Positions 1 through 9,206 are shown, counted from the stretch's first letter. The stretch is 64,000 nt of DNA from Halodesulfovibrio marinisediminis DSM 17456 (GCF_900129975.1 NZ_FSRG01000006.1:310001-374000), one strand, 5' to 3'. Translations and numbers: made by a program. Notes: generated by a model from the sequence alone, not told the origin.

Positions 1-1
1 G

Positions 2-160
2 ATTGCTGGGCCACTGCTCTTTGGTGTCATTGCAACAAGAAAAAGTTCATTGCAGGGAGTTTGCCTTACTGGCGTAACTTTCATTATTGCAGGATCGTTC
101 TTCTATTTCATTGCAAATTCAAAACTTTTACTAAAATTGCTTTCTAAGGGGAAATTATGA
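2..160 (+). CDS. C-terminal end of a membrane transporter (partial)
   Basis: The frame is open from the window edge to a TGA at 158-160 and encodes 52 residues. A glycine-rich hydrophobic stretch (IAGPLLFGVIATR) is followed by a second hydrophobic helix (GVTFIIAGSFFYFI) and a short Lys-rich tail. This is the look of the last two membrane helices of an MFS-type permease, but with only the tail present the family is an inference. The stop overlaps the start of the next gene (ATGA at 157-160), so the two genes are probably translationally coupled. Confidence 0.55.
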   Translation: MAGPLLFGVIATRKSSLQGVCLTGVTFIIAGSFFYFIANSKLLLKLLSKGKL

Positions 161-1029
161 GATTAGCGATTTTTTCAAAGGCCGACATTATCGGTGCATA
201 CAACCTGAACGCTTTGCTCAGTAATATTAAAAAATTAGCATCTGAAGTTACTATTTACCTTTCAGACAAAGTTTTTCCAAACGAGCGTGGATTTCAGCCA
301 GTCGACACACTCACATTTTGCGAACGAGATTACCCCTTAACTCAACTGTTTCCTTCTCTTGAAAAACAGGAAAACAGAAACTCAAACTTACTCACCTTTC
401 AAGAATTGAGCGCTGCATATAGTGCCAGAGTTGTATACATGGGAGACAACATTACTCCTGCCTGCAAAGAAGACATTAAAAATTTTGCTCCGGATCTTAT
501 CGTATCCATTCGACATGATTTCATTTTACCTACAGAAATTTTAGAAAGTGCTCGCATCGGCTGCATAAACACCCATCCGGGTAAACTTCCTTACTTCAGA
601 GGGCTTTGCACACCTTTCTGGGCAATGCTTGAAAAGCAAGAAATTGCATATTGCACAGTACACCAAATGACAAAGAAGGTTGATTGCGGTCCTATTTTAG
701 CACTCTCCCCATGGAAGCTGGATTATTCACGGTCATTGCTTTGGAATACAATTCAAATATATCAGCAAGGTATTAACGATCTTATTTCAATATTACACGA
801 CAGTTCACATACCGTTTGCACTATCTCAAAAAGTTGCAACGACGAATCAAAGGCTCGTTACTTTGGAGCCCCGTCAGCAGAAGAATTTAAGGCATTTTCC
901 ACATCTGGAAATATTGTAATTAATGAAGAAGATTATCAAAAAATTGTTGAGCCGTTCTATAACCGTTTTACACCAGCCTCTCCCGTCCTACCTCATAATG
1001 GGACTGCTGTTTATAATCACAGTCTGTAA
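157..1029 (+). CDS. formyltransferase-family protein
   Basis: This 290-residue protein carries the formyl-transferase fold signature INTHPGKLPYFRG at about residue 145, which matches the N-x-HPS-LLP-x-RG folate-site motif of methionyl-tRNA and GART formyltransferases. A VDCGPIL motif follows at about residue 175, where the family has its D-x-GP segment. The tRNA-binding C-terminal domain of Fmt is absent, so it more likely formylates a small molecule such as a sugar amine or amino acid. The ATG overlaps the stop of the upstream transporter by ATGA, suggesting one transcript. The substrate cannot be read from the sequence. Confidence 0.75.
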   Translation: MRLAIFSKADIIGAYNLNALLSNIKKLASEVTIYLSDKVFPNERGFQPVDTLTFCERDYPLTQLFPSLEKQENRNSNLLTFQELSAAYSARVVYMGDNITPACKEDIKNFAPDLIVSIRHDFILPTEILESARIGCINTHPGKLPYFRGLCTPFWAMLEKQEIAYCTVHQMTKKVDCGPILALSPWKLDYSRSLLWNTIQIYQQGINDLISILHDSSHTVCTISKSCNDESKARYFGAPSAEEFKAFSTSGNIVINEEDYQKIVEPFYNRFTPASPVLPHNGTAVYNHSL

Positions 1030-1045
1030 TTAAGCGGGAAAACAT

Positions 1046-3061
1046 ATGTCGATATGCAAAAAATTTAGTCTACTCATTATCACTGCTCTTGCTTTTCTTG
1101 CTCTGGGCGTCGGCTTCTTCAGCTCGCATAGTGTAGAAAAAAGCATGGGGGAAGCCCAACTCCAAGGTGTGAAGAACAGTGTTGCGCTTGGCACATTGAA
1201 TGCGCAAAGCTTACACCGTACTCTTTTTGACTGGCGCATTCAGGAAGCTTCTCATACGAAGAAAAACCTACAAAGCATTCAAGCTATGATTGCAAACATC
1301 ATTAAGCAGGCACCAAACCGCCCCTTAAAGGATGTGCTTAAGTCATTCCCCCTACCAGCAGGTCTAACTCTATTTGCATATAACAAAAACTCCTCCATCG
1401 TTGCCAAATCCGGTGAAGACATTCCTGCATTAAAATACTTTTCTACAATACAGGACATCAAAGGCCACTATGTGGCTAACAGGATGTATTCACTTGCCAA
1501 AAAAGGAAAAACTGCAACTTCTCTTGTCACTATAAAAGACAATACAAACCAAAAATACTTTGGAACACACCAATGGATTCCTGAATGGAACGTAGTTATA
1601 GGAATATGGACCGATATTGGAAAAATACAGAACAAAGAAAATGTTCTATTTAAAGCTCTTACAACAAATCTTTCCAGCACATTGCAAACTATTAATCACG
1701 GAAATTCCGGTTATGTTTTCATTATGGATGCTTCTGGAAAACTTATTGTTCCGGCACCAGATCTGCCGGATGATATCTCCTCATTATCAAATACTGAAAC
1801 AAATAACTCCTTATTCTCCGATTTAAAGCAAGCAGCTTTAACTCCTGATAAAGCCATTACTTGCAGCCTTCCTCTCAAATCGCTTAGCGTAAACAGCGGT
1901 AGAAGATGGATCGCGTATGTTAATTCAATCAAGCCATTACAATGGTACATTGTAGGGGTTGCATACCTTGATGAAATTCAAGGACCGGGAAAAAGTCTCT
2001 CCCTCCGGCTGTTCTTTGCAATGCTGGGAGGTACGCTTCTAGTTACCGCTGGTACCATTTTCCTCTCCCGCAAGTTAACAACACCTCTTCAATTACTTGC
2101 GCAATATGCACATAACGTCCCTAATCAAGATTTCATGCAGGAAGAAAAGCAAGATCCACTGCTGAAACAGATGGCTTCTGCTGAATCAGCAGATGAAATC
2201 CGACGGCTTGCCGCTTCATTCTTATATATGGACAGTGCACTAAGAGCACGAGTGAAAGAACTCATGGCAACAAACGCTCAAAAAGAGCGTCTTACAGGTG
2301 AACTCAATGCAGCTCATGACATTCAAATGGGGTTACTCCCAGATCATCTTCCACCAGAACGCATGGGGAATTGTGGTGAAATTGACGCATACTTAACTCC
2401 GGCCAAAGAAATCGGCGGAGATTTATACGATTTCTTCATGCTCGACGAAAAAAGACTTTGCATCGTTATTGGTGATGTTTCAGACAAAGGAGTTCCCGCA
2501 GCTCTCTTTATGAGCATGACTATGACTCTCATCCGATCCGGCGTGCATCAGTACACCCATCCAGCAAAGCTCATGGAGATTATTAACAATACATTGGGGA
2601 TGGATAACCCAAAATGTATGTTTGTCACTCTCTTTATTGGCATTCTTGATATTAGCAGTGGTGAACTGAAATATGCGAATGGCGGGCATAACCCTCTATT
2701 ACTTCTTCAAACAGACAGCTCGGCCCCGAAATGGCTTGAAGGGCTAAGCGGTCCTGTAGTTGGAGCAATACCAAATATTCCTTACACAGCGCACTCTATT
2801 ACGCTTCAAAAAGGCGACATTCTGTTTGCATATACTGACGGCGTGACAGAAGCCATGAATAACGAAAAGAAACTATTCGGAGAAGATGCACTTAAAGAAG
2901 CATTTACACAAAGTGCCAATGCGCACAAAACCTCATTACCGTCTTCAATTATCGATGACATTAAAAATGCTGTTACTACTCATGCAGACGGGGCACCTCA
3001 ATCAGATGACATTACAATGCTGTGCCTGCACTATAATCCCAAAGCAAACCAAGATTCTTAG
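1046..3061 (+). CDS. membrane-bound PP2C (SpoIIE/RsbU-type) serine phosphatase with extracytoplasmic sensor
   Basis: The 671-residue protein has a transmembrane helix at about 7-26, an extracytoplasmic Cache-like sensor region to about 317, a second helix (318-342), a HAMP-like linker and a C-terminal SpoIIE phosphatase domain. The phosphatase metal-binding motifs are visible: GGDLYDFF (about 457), GDVSDKG (about 476), YTDGVTEA (about 596) and SDDITML (about 652). Proteins of this design dephosphorylate STAS-domain anti-anti-sigma proteins in partner-switching pathways in response to an external signal. The RsbW-like ATPase 1.4 kb downstream fits such a pathway, although no STAS protein lies in the window. 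The ligand is unknown. Confidence 0.85.
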   Translation: MSICKKFSLLIITALAFLALGVGFFSSHSVEKSMGEAQLQGVKNSVALGTLNAQSLHRTLFDWRIQEASHTKKNLQSIQAMIANIIKQAPNRPLKDVLKSFPLPAGLTLFAYNKNSSIVAKSGEDIPALKYFSTIQDIKGHYVANRMYSLAKKGKTATSLVTIKDNTNQKYFGTHQWIPEWNVVIGIWTDIGKIQNKENVLFKALTTNLSSTLQTINHGNSGYVFIMDASGKLIVPAPDLPDDISSLSNTETNNSLFSDLKQAALTPDKAITCSLPLKSLSVNSGRRWIAYVNSIKPLQWYIVGVAYLDEIQGPGKSLSLRLFFAMLGGTLLVTAGTIFLSRKLTTPLQLLAQYAHNVPNQDFMQEEKQDPLLKQMASAESADEIRRLAASFLYMDSALRARVKELMATNAQKERLTGELNAAHDIQMGLLPDHLPPERMGNCGEIDAYLTPAKEIGGDLYDFFMLDEKRLCIVIGDVSDKGVPAALFMSMTMTLIRSGVHQYTHPAKLMEIINNTLGMDNPKCMFVTLFIGILDISSGELKYANGGHNPLLLLQTDSSAPKWLEGLSGPVVGAIPNIPYTAHSITLQKGDILFAYTDGVTEAMNNEKKLFGEDALKEAFTQSANAHKTSLPSSIIDDIKNAVTTHADGAPQSDDITMLCLHYNPKANQDS

Positions 3062-3072
3062 CGTTTTTTACT

Positions 3073-4413
3073 ATGAAACAGAATAATAAGCACGACGAAC
3101 AAGCCCTTTTTGGGATGCTTACCAAGTTATGTGAAGAGGTTGCCTGGCAGAAAAAACAACAGTTTTCTACTGGTGAATCACAAGCTAACACACAAGAAAG
3201 AGAAGAAGCCCTCAATAAACTTTTCATGCTAACCCAGCAGTATGAGTTCCCAGAGCACATCCAAAGGTTGGCTGACGCTATCGGCCTTCTTTATGTTAGT
3301 TTGGAAATAAGTGAAATGCGTCATAAAGAATTGTTGACAACATTAAGACAACAAAACTTAGAACTTGAAACTGCCCTTAATAACATAGCTTCCAGCAGTA
3401 AATCTCTCAGCTCAATTAGAGAAGGAGCAACACAGGACTTCTTTGTTGCTTCAAGCCCTATTATGCAGGCAACAACCAACACAGCCTATGCTTTAGCTCC
3501 ATACCCTATTAATGTTATGCTGTTAGGAAGCTCAGGAACAGGAAAAGAGGTCTTTGCAAAACTCATCCATAACGCATCACCTCGAAAAGATAAGCCGTTC
3601 ATTGCGGTTAACTGTACGGCAATCCCAGACAGTCTGTTCGAAAGTGAAATGTTTGGTATTGATAAAGGCGTTGCAACAGGAGTTTCCAAACGGACAGGTT
3701 TCTTTGTCAGCGCAAACGAAGGGACTCTTTTTTTAGATGAAATAGGAGACATGAGCCTCTCCAACCAGTCCAAGTTATTACGTGCACTTGAATCCCGCGA
3801 AATTACTCCTGTCGGAAAATCACGGCCTATACCAATTGATATCCGCATTATCTCGGCAACGAATTGTGATTTAGAAAAGGCTGTTGCAGAAAAAAGGTTC
3901 AGAGAGGACCTGTATTACAGGCTTAACGTAGCAGAACTACAGCTACCCGACCTTTCCCTGCGTGGAGAAGATATTATTGAATTAGCTAACATTTTGCTGG
4001 CAAAACATTGTAGGCGCTTTAACAGGCCAACCCCCCAATTATCTGCTAAAGCAAAAAAGTTACTTTTGAACTATTCATGGCAAGGCAATGTTCGAGAACT
4101 GAACAACGAAATGGAGCGCGCTGCGGCACTTTTCACAGAAAAAGAAATCGTACCCACAAACTTTTCGCCACGACTGCAACAGCAGAAAAGTAAACACGTT
4201 TTAGGTGTTGGAACTGAAGAGATTGTGCACTGTACAACAGAAAAAAATGAACAGCGCATTGAAGATGAGGATTTTTCCCTTGCTGCCATGGAAGAGATAA
4301 CTATAAAAAAAGCTCTCGAATACACTCAACACAATAAAAGCAAGGCTGCAAAGCTACTTGGTATCACAAGAGAAGGACTTCGTAAAAAATTACAGAGAAT
4401 ACACATTCCATAA
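3073..4413 (+). CDS. AAA+ enhancer-binding-type regulator with altered GAFTGA loop
   Basis: The 446-residue protein has a helical N-terminal region (about 1-125, probably coiled coil), an AAA+ domain with Walker A GSSGTGKE (about 152) and Walker B GTLFLDEIGDM (about 218), and a Fis-type helix-turn-helix at the C-terminus (KSKAAKLLGITREGLRKKL). The loop that contacts sigma-54, normally GAFTGA, reads GVATGV (about residue 199). The Phe and the final Ala are lost, so classical sigma-54 activation is doubtful. There is no receiver or PAS domain. It starts 12 bp after the phosphatase gene, which suggests one operon and a common signal, and it converges on the RsbW-like gene. Confidence 0.85.
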   Translation: MKQNNKHDEQALFGMLTKLCEEVAWQKKQQFSTGESQANTQEREEALNKLFMLTQQYEFPEHIQRLADAIGLLYVSLEISEMRHKELLTTLRQQNLELETALNNIASSSKSLSSIREGATQDFFVASSPIMQATTNTAYALAPYPINVMLLGSSGTGKEVFAKLIHNASPRKDKPFIAVNCTAIPDSLFESEMFGIDKGVATGVSKRTGFFVSANEGTLFLDEIGDMSLSNQSKLLRALESREITPVGKSRPIPIDIRIISATNCDLEKAVAEKRFREDLYYRLNVAELQLPDLSLRGEDIIELANILLAKHCRRFNRPTPQLSAKAKKLLLNYSWQGNVRELNNEMERAAALFTEKEIVPTNFSPRLQQQKSKHVLGVGTEEIVHCTTEKNEQRIEDEDFSLAAMEEITIKKALEYTQHNKSKAAKLLGITREGLRKKLQRIHIP

Positions 4414-4419
4414 CGGTCA

Positions 4420-4821
4420 TTATTTTTTGAAAAAAATCTGCAACACATTTTTTTCAGTTGGAGTTCGCTCATAATACTGCCTGTCCGTCATATGTTTAAT
4501 AAGGTGGACGCCAAGTCCGCCTATTACTCGTTCCTCAACCCCAGCATCCAGATCTGGTTCTTTAGCTTCTTCTAAAGGATTGTATACCGGACCGTTATCT
4601 ATAAATGTTAACTTCCATGTATTATCTTCATCTTCTACTGCTGAAAGTTCTATTTCAACAGTTTTATCCTCTGTATCTTTAACATGCATAGCAACATTGA
4701 CAAACAGTTCTTCCGCAACAAGCTTAATTTTTGGAACTAAAACTACCTCCTCTTCTGTTAGAACATTTTCAATATATGAAAAAACTTTTGTAAGTTTTTC
4801 TACATCTGCAATCAGCTTCAT
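4420..4821 (-). CDS. RsbW/SpoIIAB-like ATP-binding protein (anti-sigma or switch kinase type)
   Basis: This 133-residue protein is a single GHKL-ATPase domain. The N-box is EELFVNVAMH (about 37-46), the G1 box is DNGPVYNP (about 76) and the G2 box is GGLGVHLIK (about 102). Small stand-alone domains of this kind are serine kinases that hold sigma factors or other partners and phosphorylate STAS proteins. It converges with the AAA+ regulator gene (stops 6 bp apart) and lies close to a matching SpoIIE phosphatase. The three genes are therefore plausibly one partner-switching circuit. The partner protein is not in the window. Confidence 0.8.
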   Translation of the reverse strand: MKLIADVEKLTKVFSYIENVLTEEEVVLVPKIKLVAEELFVNVAMHVKDTEDKTVEIELSAVEDEDNTWKLTFIDNGPVYNPLEEAKEPDLDAGVEERVIGGLGVHLIKHMTDRQYYERTPTEKNVLQIFFKK

Positions 4822-6133
4822 ATTTTATCCTTTGAATCTTCTAACGTTTAACAAACTCTTTGAGTTACATCCCTGCTTCCCAAAAGAATACTATCTATAA
4901 CAATTGCTATACTAAAAAAATTTAAACTAGAAACAGAGAAAACCATCTCTAGACAAAACAAATCGAGAGGAAGCCGCCCACGGTCTCTATTTCCAATAAA
5001 AAGGTATAAAATAACACATCAACAGGCAGGAATAGCGCGAACAGTAAAGCCCCCTATTAACTTTTAGTTCACCGCTAAATATTTATTACTTACACTTTTA
5101 ACAACTACGAATAACGTACCTGTTACAGGGAAAAGTGTCTCAGCCTGCCCACTGGCAACTTTAGTGGCGGCTCTGAAGTCAATAAGAGGAATTTGTTGGC
5201 TGTTCTTTTCGGAGGATTAATAGAAAAATATTCACCTGCTTTAATGATGTGATTGCCAAGAATACCAACAGACAAAAAATTTATATTTAATTTTAAAATG
5301 TTAAAGACTAAACCCCCTTGCAATATCCTTCAGATTTTCTTCTATCTTCATTTCCATGGCATGCTTTCTATCAAAATACAATGCATATATCATGCCACCG
5401 CTGAGTCATATTCTGACACCCACTTATATAGCAAAATACTTTCTTCTTTTCTCCGAGAAGTCGAACAGACACCCTATTTTGATATCACCATGCATCATAT
5501 CGATGCATGACATACTTCCTTCACAGAACACACTAAACAATTTACTCAGATGACTTGAAATTTCATTTCAATACCCGGCTAAAGAAGCCCACCGTTTTTT
5601 AACGATGTCGCAATCGATTTCCACGGTAAACGACCTCTTTCCTTCCCCCCCCCCACTCATCACTTTTAATCATCGCGCAAAGCCTTATTTCTTGAACCTT
5701 GGAAGGCTCGTCACCATGAGCACTCAGCGTCCGACACCAACGACACAGCATAGGTTTGCAAACTCCAAAGTTAAAACTGGTTAATGAAGCTTTTCGCTTA
5801 ACATAACAACATTCTTTTGAACTCAGCACCGCATGCTTTGCACTCTCAAACACTCACTTTCGCCTCCTGTTTCATTCTGGTTGAATAGCGTGATTGTGCA
5901 TTTTAAATGCCTGCGGCAAGATCACCAAAAAGTTTGTCACTCTTGCCAACAAATTTGCCAGAAAAAAGAAAAAACAAGCACCTTTCTCTTGGAAAAGCAT
6001 CAAGTATGGCACCAAATAAACTGAGAATCTAACCAAACCCCTTCAGTTCAATCTAACTACCATGCCGTAATGTCTATCTTTTTATAACCTCATTCCACCC
6101 GAGCAGAATACTTGGCGCTTACCATACAAAGGC
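4822..6133. other. long stretch without a recognisable gene
   Basis: About 1.3 kb. Short open frames occur on both strands (for example 5599-5853 minus and 5833-6024 plus), but their products are unlike known proteins and no convincing ribosome site precedes them. A run of C lies at about 5645-5654. Around 5945-5975 a TTGCCA...TTGCCA pair followed by an A/G-rich tract resembles the repeat region at 35.9 kb. The right edge carries the sigma-54 promoter of the chaperone-effector genes, so part of this stretch may hold upstream activator sites. Confidence 0.5.
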
Positions 6134-6149
6134 TGGCATCTTACTTGCT
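6134..6149 (+). promoter_or_regulatory. sigma-54 (-24/-12) promoter of the first chaperone-effector unit
   Basis: TGGCATCTTACTTGCT matches the consensus TGGCAC-N5-TTGCW at every position except C6, with the correct GG-N10-GC spacing. It lies 78 bp upstream of the chaperone start codon at 6227, which leaves room for a leader of about 65 nt. Sigma-54 promoters need an enhancer-binding protein; which one acts here is not shown by the sequence. Confidence 0.75.
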
Positions 6150-6226
6150 AAGTTTTATATAAATAATATGAAAATCATCACCACTAAACAGTGGTGATCA
6201 AGAACACGTACCTGCCAGGAGGTTCC

Positions 6227-6694
6227 ATGCTGGAAGCAAACAATTTAGTTGCCATGTTCGGTAAAAAAATCGGTATTGATGAGCTAATCTTAGACGAGAG
6301 CAATTCTTGCACACTGACCTTTGATGGAATTGCCATTACTATTGAATATCTCGAAGAAAAAGATACTTTTTATATCTACAGTAAGGTAGCAGACCTTCCA
6401 GAAGAGCAAGAACGACTTGCTGTTTATGAATTTATTTTGGAACAAAATTGTTTCTATAAAGGCACTGGCGGCGGGGCTCTGGGAATTGAGAAATCTTTTA
6501 ACTCGATAATTCACACAACATTATTCCCGATACAAAGCGCATCCGAAAATGCTGCGACTCGCTTTGACGCCCTTATTTCCATGCATGTCAACACTGTTGA
6601 AGCGATGCAATCTGCCTTAAAGAACTTACTGATTGCAAACGAGCCTGAAACTATTGCAAACGACAACCTCATCAACACTGCTATACGCATTTAA
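6227..6694 (+). CDS. CesT-type type III secretion chaperone (first copy)
   Basis: This is an acidic 155-residue protein with the alpha-beta layout of the CesT/SycE chaperone family: N-terminal helix, then strands (CTLTFDGIAITIEYL, TFYIYSKVADLP), a helix (LAVYEFILEQNCFYKG) and GGGALGIEKS leading into the central strands. I chose the ATG at 6227, which has AGGAGGT at 6217-6223. A GTG at 6191 is in frame but lacks a ribosome site. It has the same length as the second chaperone at 9301 and shares its pattern ('F-x-GTGGGALGIE' against 'F-x-KTQGATLGID'), so the two are paralogues. Its partner should be the 700-residue protein encoded 17 bp downstream. Such chaperones keep an effector secretion-competent in the cytoplasm. 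Confidence 0.8.
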   Translation: MLEANNLVAMFGKKIGIDELILDESNSCTLTFDGIAITIEYLEEKDTFYIYSKVADLPEEQERLAVYEFILEQNCFYKGTGGGALGIEKSFNSIIHTTLFPIQSASENAATRFDALISMHVNTVEAMQSALKNLLIANEPETIANDNLINTAIRI

Positions 6695-6711
6695 TATAAA
6701 CGAGAATATCG

Positions 6712-8814
6712 ATGAATATCAATTCATTATCTTCTATGGCAACCTCACTTCAGCAGGTTGGCAAAGAACACTTGACCCTTCAAGATGGCTCTCTTACTCC
6801 GAAAACAAGCTCTCTTGGCGGACGTATTTTAAACTGGATTCGTTCACGAAAACCAGAAGGGAAGTCCCCTAACCTAGCGGTAGCCTCACGACTGCTTAAT
6901 ACCATGCAGTCAACAGATGGAATAACTGACGCACAAAAATCCTATGCTGAAAAACTGTTACATAAAGCGCTGGAGTCAGGCAGACCAATTTCAGGCAGAG
7001 AGGCCGCAAAAACTATACGAGAGTTTGTTAGCATTAAAACAAGTGAAGACTCCTACGCTAAAGAATCGCGTATGATTAATGCTCAAGGCTTAACAAAACA
7101 TATGCTCTCTGGAACACCGTCCAAATTTGACGCATGCGTTAACTCGCAGGCAGAACGCTTTGGCCTATCCAAAGACCAGCTTACAGGCGAAGAAGTTTCA
7201 AAAATGAAACAACAATTTGAAACCCACTTGCTCCAAAAAGCCGCAATGTCGGATCATTCTCTTAGTGAAAAAGAAGGCTCAGAGTTGGGAGATGAAGTAT
7301 GTCGTATGGCCATACTTGGCAAAACACAGGCAGCAATCACCTCTCAAGCAAAACTCGTAACATCACATAACTCAATGGATGACCCACTACCGAACTTACT
7401 ATTTCAAGAAGCAACAAAACGTGGCCTTGACGTACCGGTTCGCTTAGACCTTATGGAAGGACTCTCCAAAAGCATTGAAGACAAATTATTTAATGCCTGC
7501 CTACTGAAGGAACCCTGTCAGCAGCCTACTTTTGAAAAAGCGTCAGAAATCGCATTAAAAGTTGTGAACAAGCATCTGGACTGCATGCAAACTATCCAAG
7601 AATCAGACTTAGGATCTGAACAAAAAATGTTTGCCATGCTCGCTGTTAGCTCTTCCAAGACTTCCTTTACAAAAGGTATGACAGAAGGCATGTGTTCTGC
7701 CATACCACAAGCTACTGACTTTATATTGCAAATGCAGGACAGCAGTCTTTCTGACAACCCAGAACAGGTTAAAAATGCATGCGAAAACTATTTCCACGCA
7801 ATGAAACAGTCCACGGACGTAAATGACGAGGAATTGCGAGAAGGTATTGCAGGAGGCCCTGAAGCTTCAGCTGTTCGCACCGCTATTGGCTTAACCGCAT
7901 TAGCTACTTGTTCTGGCATTCAGCTTGGAGAAGGTGAAAAAGACATTGAACGTTCAGAGAACATGTACAATGCCTTAACTAACCCAGGTGCTCCCCTTGC
8001 CGGGTTCATGTATGACACCCAGCAAGCGCAAGGCAATGGAGCAGGGCCTGAAAACGTGCGAATGCAACACTACCTTGCGTCAGTACTCAGCCCGCTAGCC
8101 GAGGAGGGTAAAGTAGTAGAAACCCTCCTGCCACTTCCACTTTGCTTAGGAAATCTAAGCTATGCACAGATAAAACAGAGGGGAGCTGAAGAACATCAAC
8201 TCCCACCTTCCCAGCTGCAAACTTTAAAACAAAACGTTGAAGCTCGTTTTCTTCCATCAGTAGATAATGAAAAAACTTATTCCCCAGCCAACTCTCCTGT
8301 AACTCTATCACCAGAAACAACAAAGAAATATGAGGCTTTTGGCGAACAATTTATGAAAGACTTCCTCCGTACAGGCGTGACTATCGATGGCGAACATATT
8401 GGTGCTTGTGGCACAAACGACTCTAAGGCGATTGAGGAGGAAGTTAACAAACTTATCTCAAAATTCCCTAGTATTGAAGAAGCTGCTAAGATTTGTAGTC
8501 CATTACACCAAGGTTGTATGGCAGATGTTATGACCTCAGCTTTTAAAATGCCAGAATTGACACAAACTGCAGTTAGCCGAATACATATCAAAGATCGCGT
8601 AGAGGCCCATCACATTTCTATCAAAAGCCATGGCGGTGGAGAATACACAGCTAGTATGGATTACGCAAAGCATGGCGAAAAAATTGATGACCCTGAAACA
8701 CGGTTAGGGGAAAATGTACTCTTGAGCTATCAAATTAGCACTAAAGAAGATCAACAACACGCCAGCTTCGCTCTGGCGGACTTGGATATACGCTACAGTA
8801 AAGCTAGTTTCTAA
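6712..8814 (+). CDS. putative type III secreted effector, family not recognised
   Basis: This 700-residue protein is mainly helical by composition and has no signal peptide or membrane helix. The N-terminus (MNINSLSSMATSLQQVGKEH) is rich in Ser, Thr, Asn and Gln, as type III secretion signals are. A Lys/Arg patch follows at about 38-52. I see no catalytic motif I can name; a Gly-rich stretch lies in the middle (EGIAGGPEASAVRTAIGLTAL, about 380-400, and NGAGPEN, about 441). The effector call depends on its position directly behind a CesT-type chaperone under a sigma-54 promoter, in the usual chaperone-effector order. It could alternatively be a translocator or another chaperone client. Confidence 0.5.
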   Translation: MNINSLSSMATSLQQVGKEHLTLQDGSLTPKTSSLGGRILNWIRSRKPEGKSPNLAVASRLLNTMQSTDGITDAQKSYAEKLLHKALESGRPISGREAAKTIREFVSIKTSEDSYAKESRMINAQGLTKHMLSGTPSKFDACVNSQAERFGLSKDQLTGEEVSKMKQQFETHLLQKAAMSDHSLSEKEGSELGDEVCRMAILGKTQAAITSQAKLVTSHNSMDDPLPNLLFQEATKRGLDVPVRLDLMEGLSKSIEDKLFNACLLKEPCQQPTFEKASEIALKVVNKHLDCMQTIQESDLGSEQKMFAMLAVSSSKTSFTKGMTEGMCSAIPQATDFILQMQDSSLSDNPEQVKNACENYFHAMKQSTDVNDEELREGIAGGPEASAVRTAIGLTALATCSGIQLGEGEKDIERSENMYNALTNPGAPLAGFMYDTQQAQGNGAGPENVRMQHYLASVLSPLAEEGKVVETLLPLPLCLGNLSYAQIKQRGAEEHQLPPSQLQTLKQNVEARFLPSVDNEKTYSPANSPVTLSPETTKKYEAFGEQFMKDFLRTGVTIDGEHIGACGTNDSKAIEEEVNKLISKFPSIEEAAKICSPLHQGCMADVMTSAFKMPELTQTAVSRIHIKDRVEAHHISIKSHGGGEYTASMDYAKHGEKIDDPETRLGENVLLSYQISTKEDQQHASFALADLDIRYSKASF

Positions 8815-8974
8815 ATTATTCGCCTTGAATCGTATCTGTTATATTCACGCATACGATTCTGACTGACAGTGCAACATCTTCGAGCATCAAAGCCAACTTG
8901 TTGTTTATGAAGATTTATACAAGAGTTTCACTTGGTAGCGACCTGATAAAACACATTTAAACTTGTCTTATCAA

Positions 8975-9009
8975 GGCACCAGTAGATCTGCACAGAATCC
9001 GCTGGTGCC
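8975..9009 (+). terminator. hairpin after the first effector gene (weak terminator)
   Basis: GGCACCAG (8975-8982) pairs with CTGGTGCC (9002-9009) over a 19-nt loop and is followed by TAACTTTTATCTT. The loop is long and the T-run interrupted, so termination may be partial. A second perfect hairpin (GGCTGAAAGC at 9064-9073 with GCTTTCAGCC at 9085-9094) lies just downstream, followed by two copies of TTGGCGGTTTWAA at about 9103 and 9133. Confidence 0.45.
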
Positions 9010-9190
9010 TAACTTTTATCTTGTCATGTTTGATGGTGCAGTTGCTTAAGATAATAAATCCCCGGCTGAAAGCAGCATGCCATAGCTTTCAGCCTCTAAA
9101 ATTGGCGGTTTAAGATACCCTGAGCACTTTATTGGCGGTTTTAAATAACATAACACAAACAATACTCAGCAAAATAAGACAGTTACACTT

Positions 9191-9206
9191 TGGTTCGCAA
9201 AATGCA
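9191..9206 (+). promoter_or_regulatory. weak sigma-54-like promoter before the second chaperone gene
   Basis: TGGTTCGCAAAATGCA keeps the essential GG-N10-GC spacing but departs from consensus at several other positions. It lies 94 bp before the chaperone start. It could give the second pair its own promoter, matching the arrangement of the first pair, but many sequences reach this score by chance. Confidence 0.3.

Noticed and set aside
5123-5170. TGGCAACTTTAGTGGC as a sigma-54 promoter
   Set aside because: The -12 element reads GTGGC instead of TTGCW.
5599-6024. Short frames in the gap before the effector block
   Set aside because: No ribosome sites, no recognisable domains, and composition unlike neighbouring proteins.
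9103-9145. Two TTGGCGGTTTWAA boxes as sigma-54 promoters
   Set aside because: The -12 GC is missing at the required distance in both copies, so they were noted only as a short repeat.
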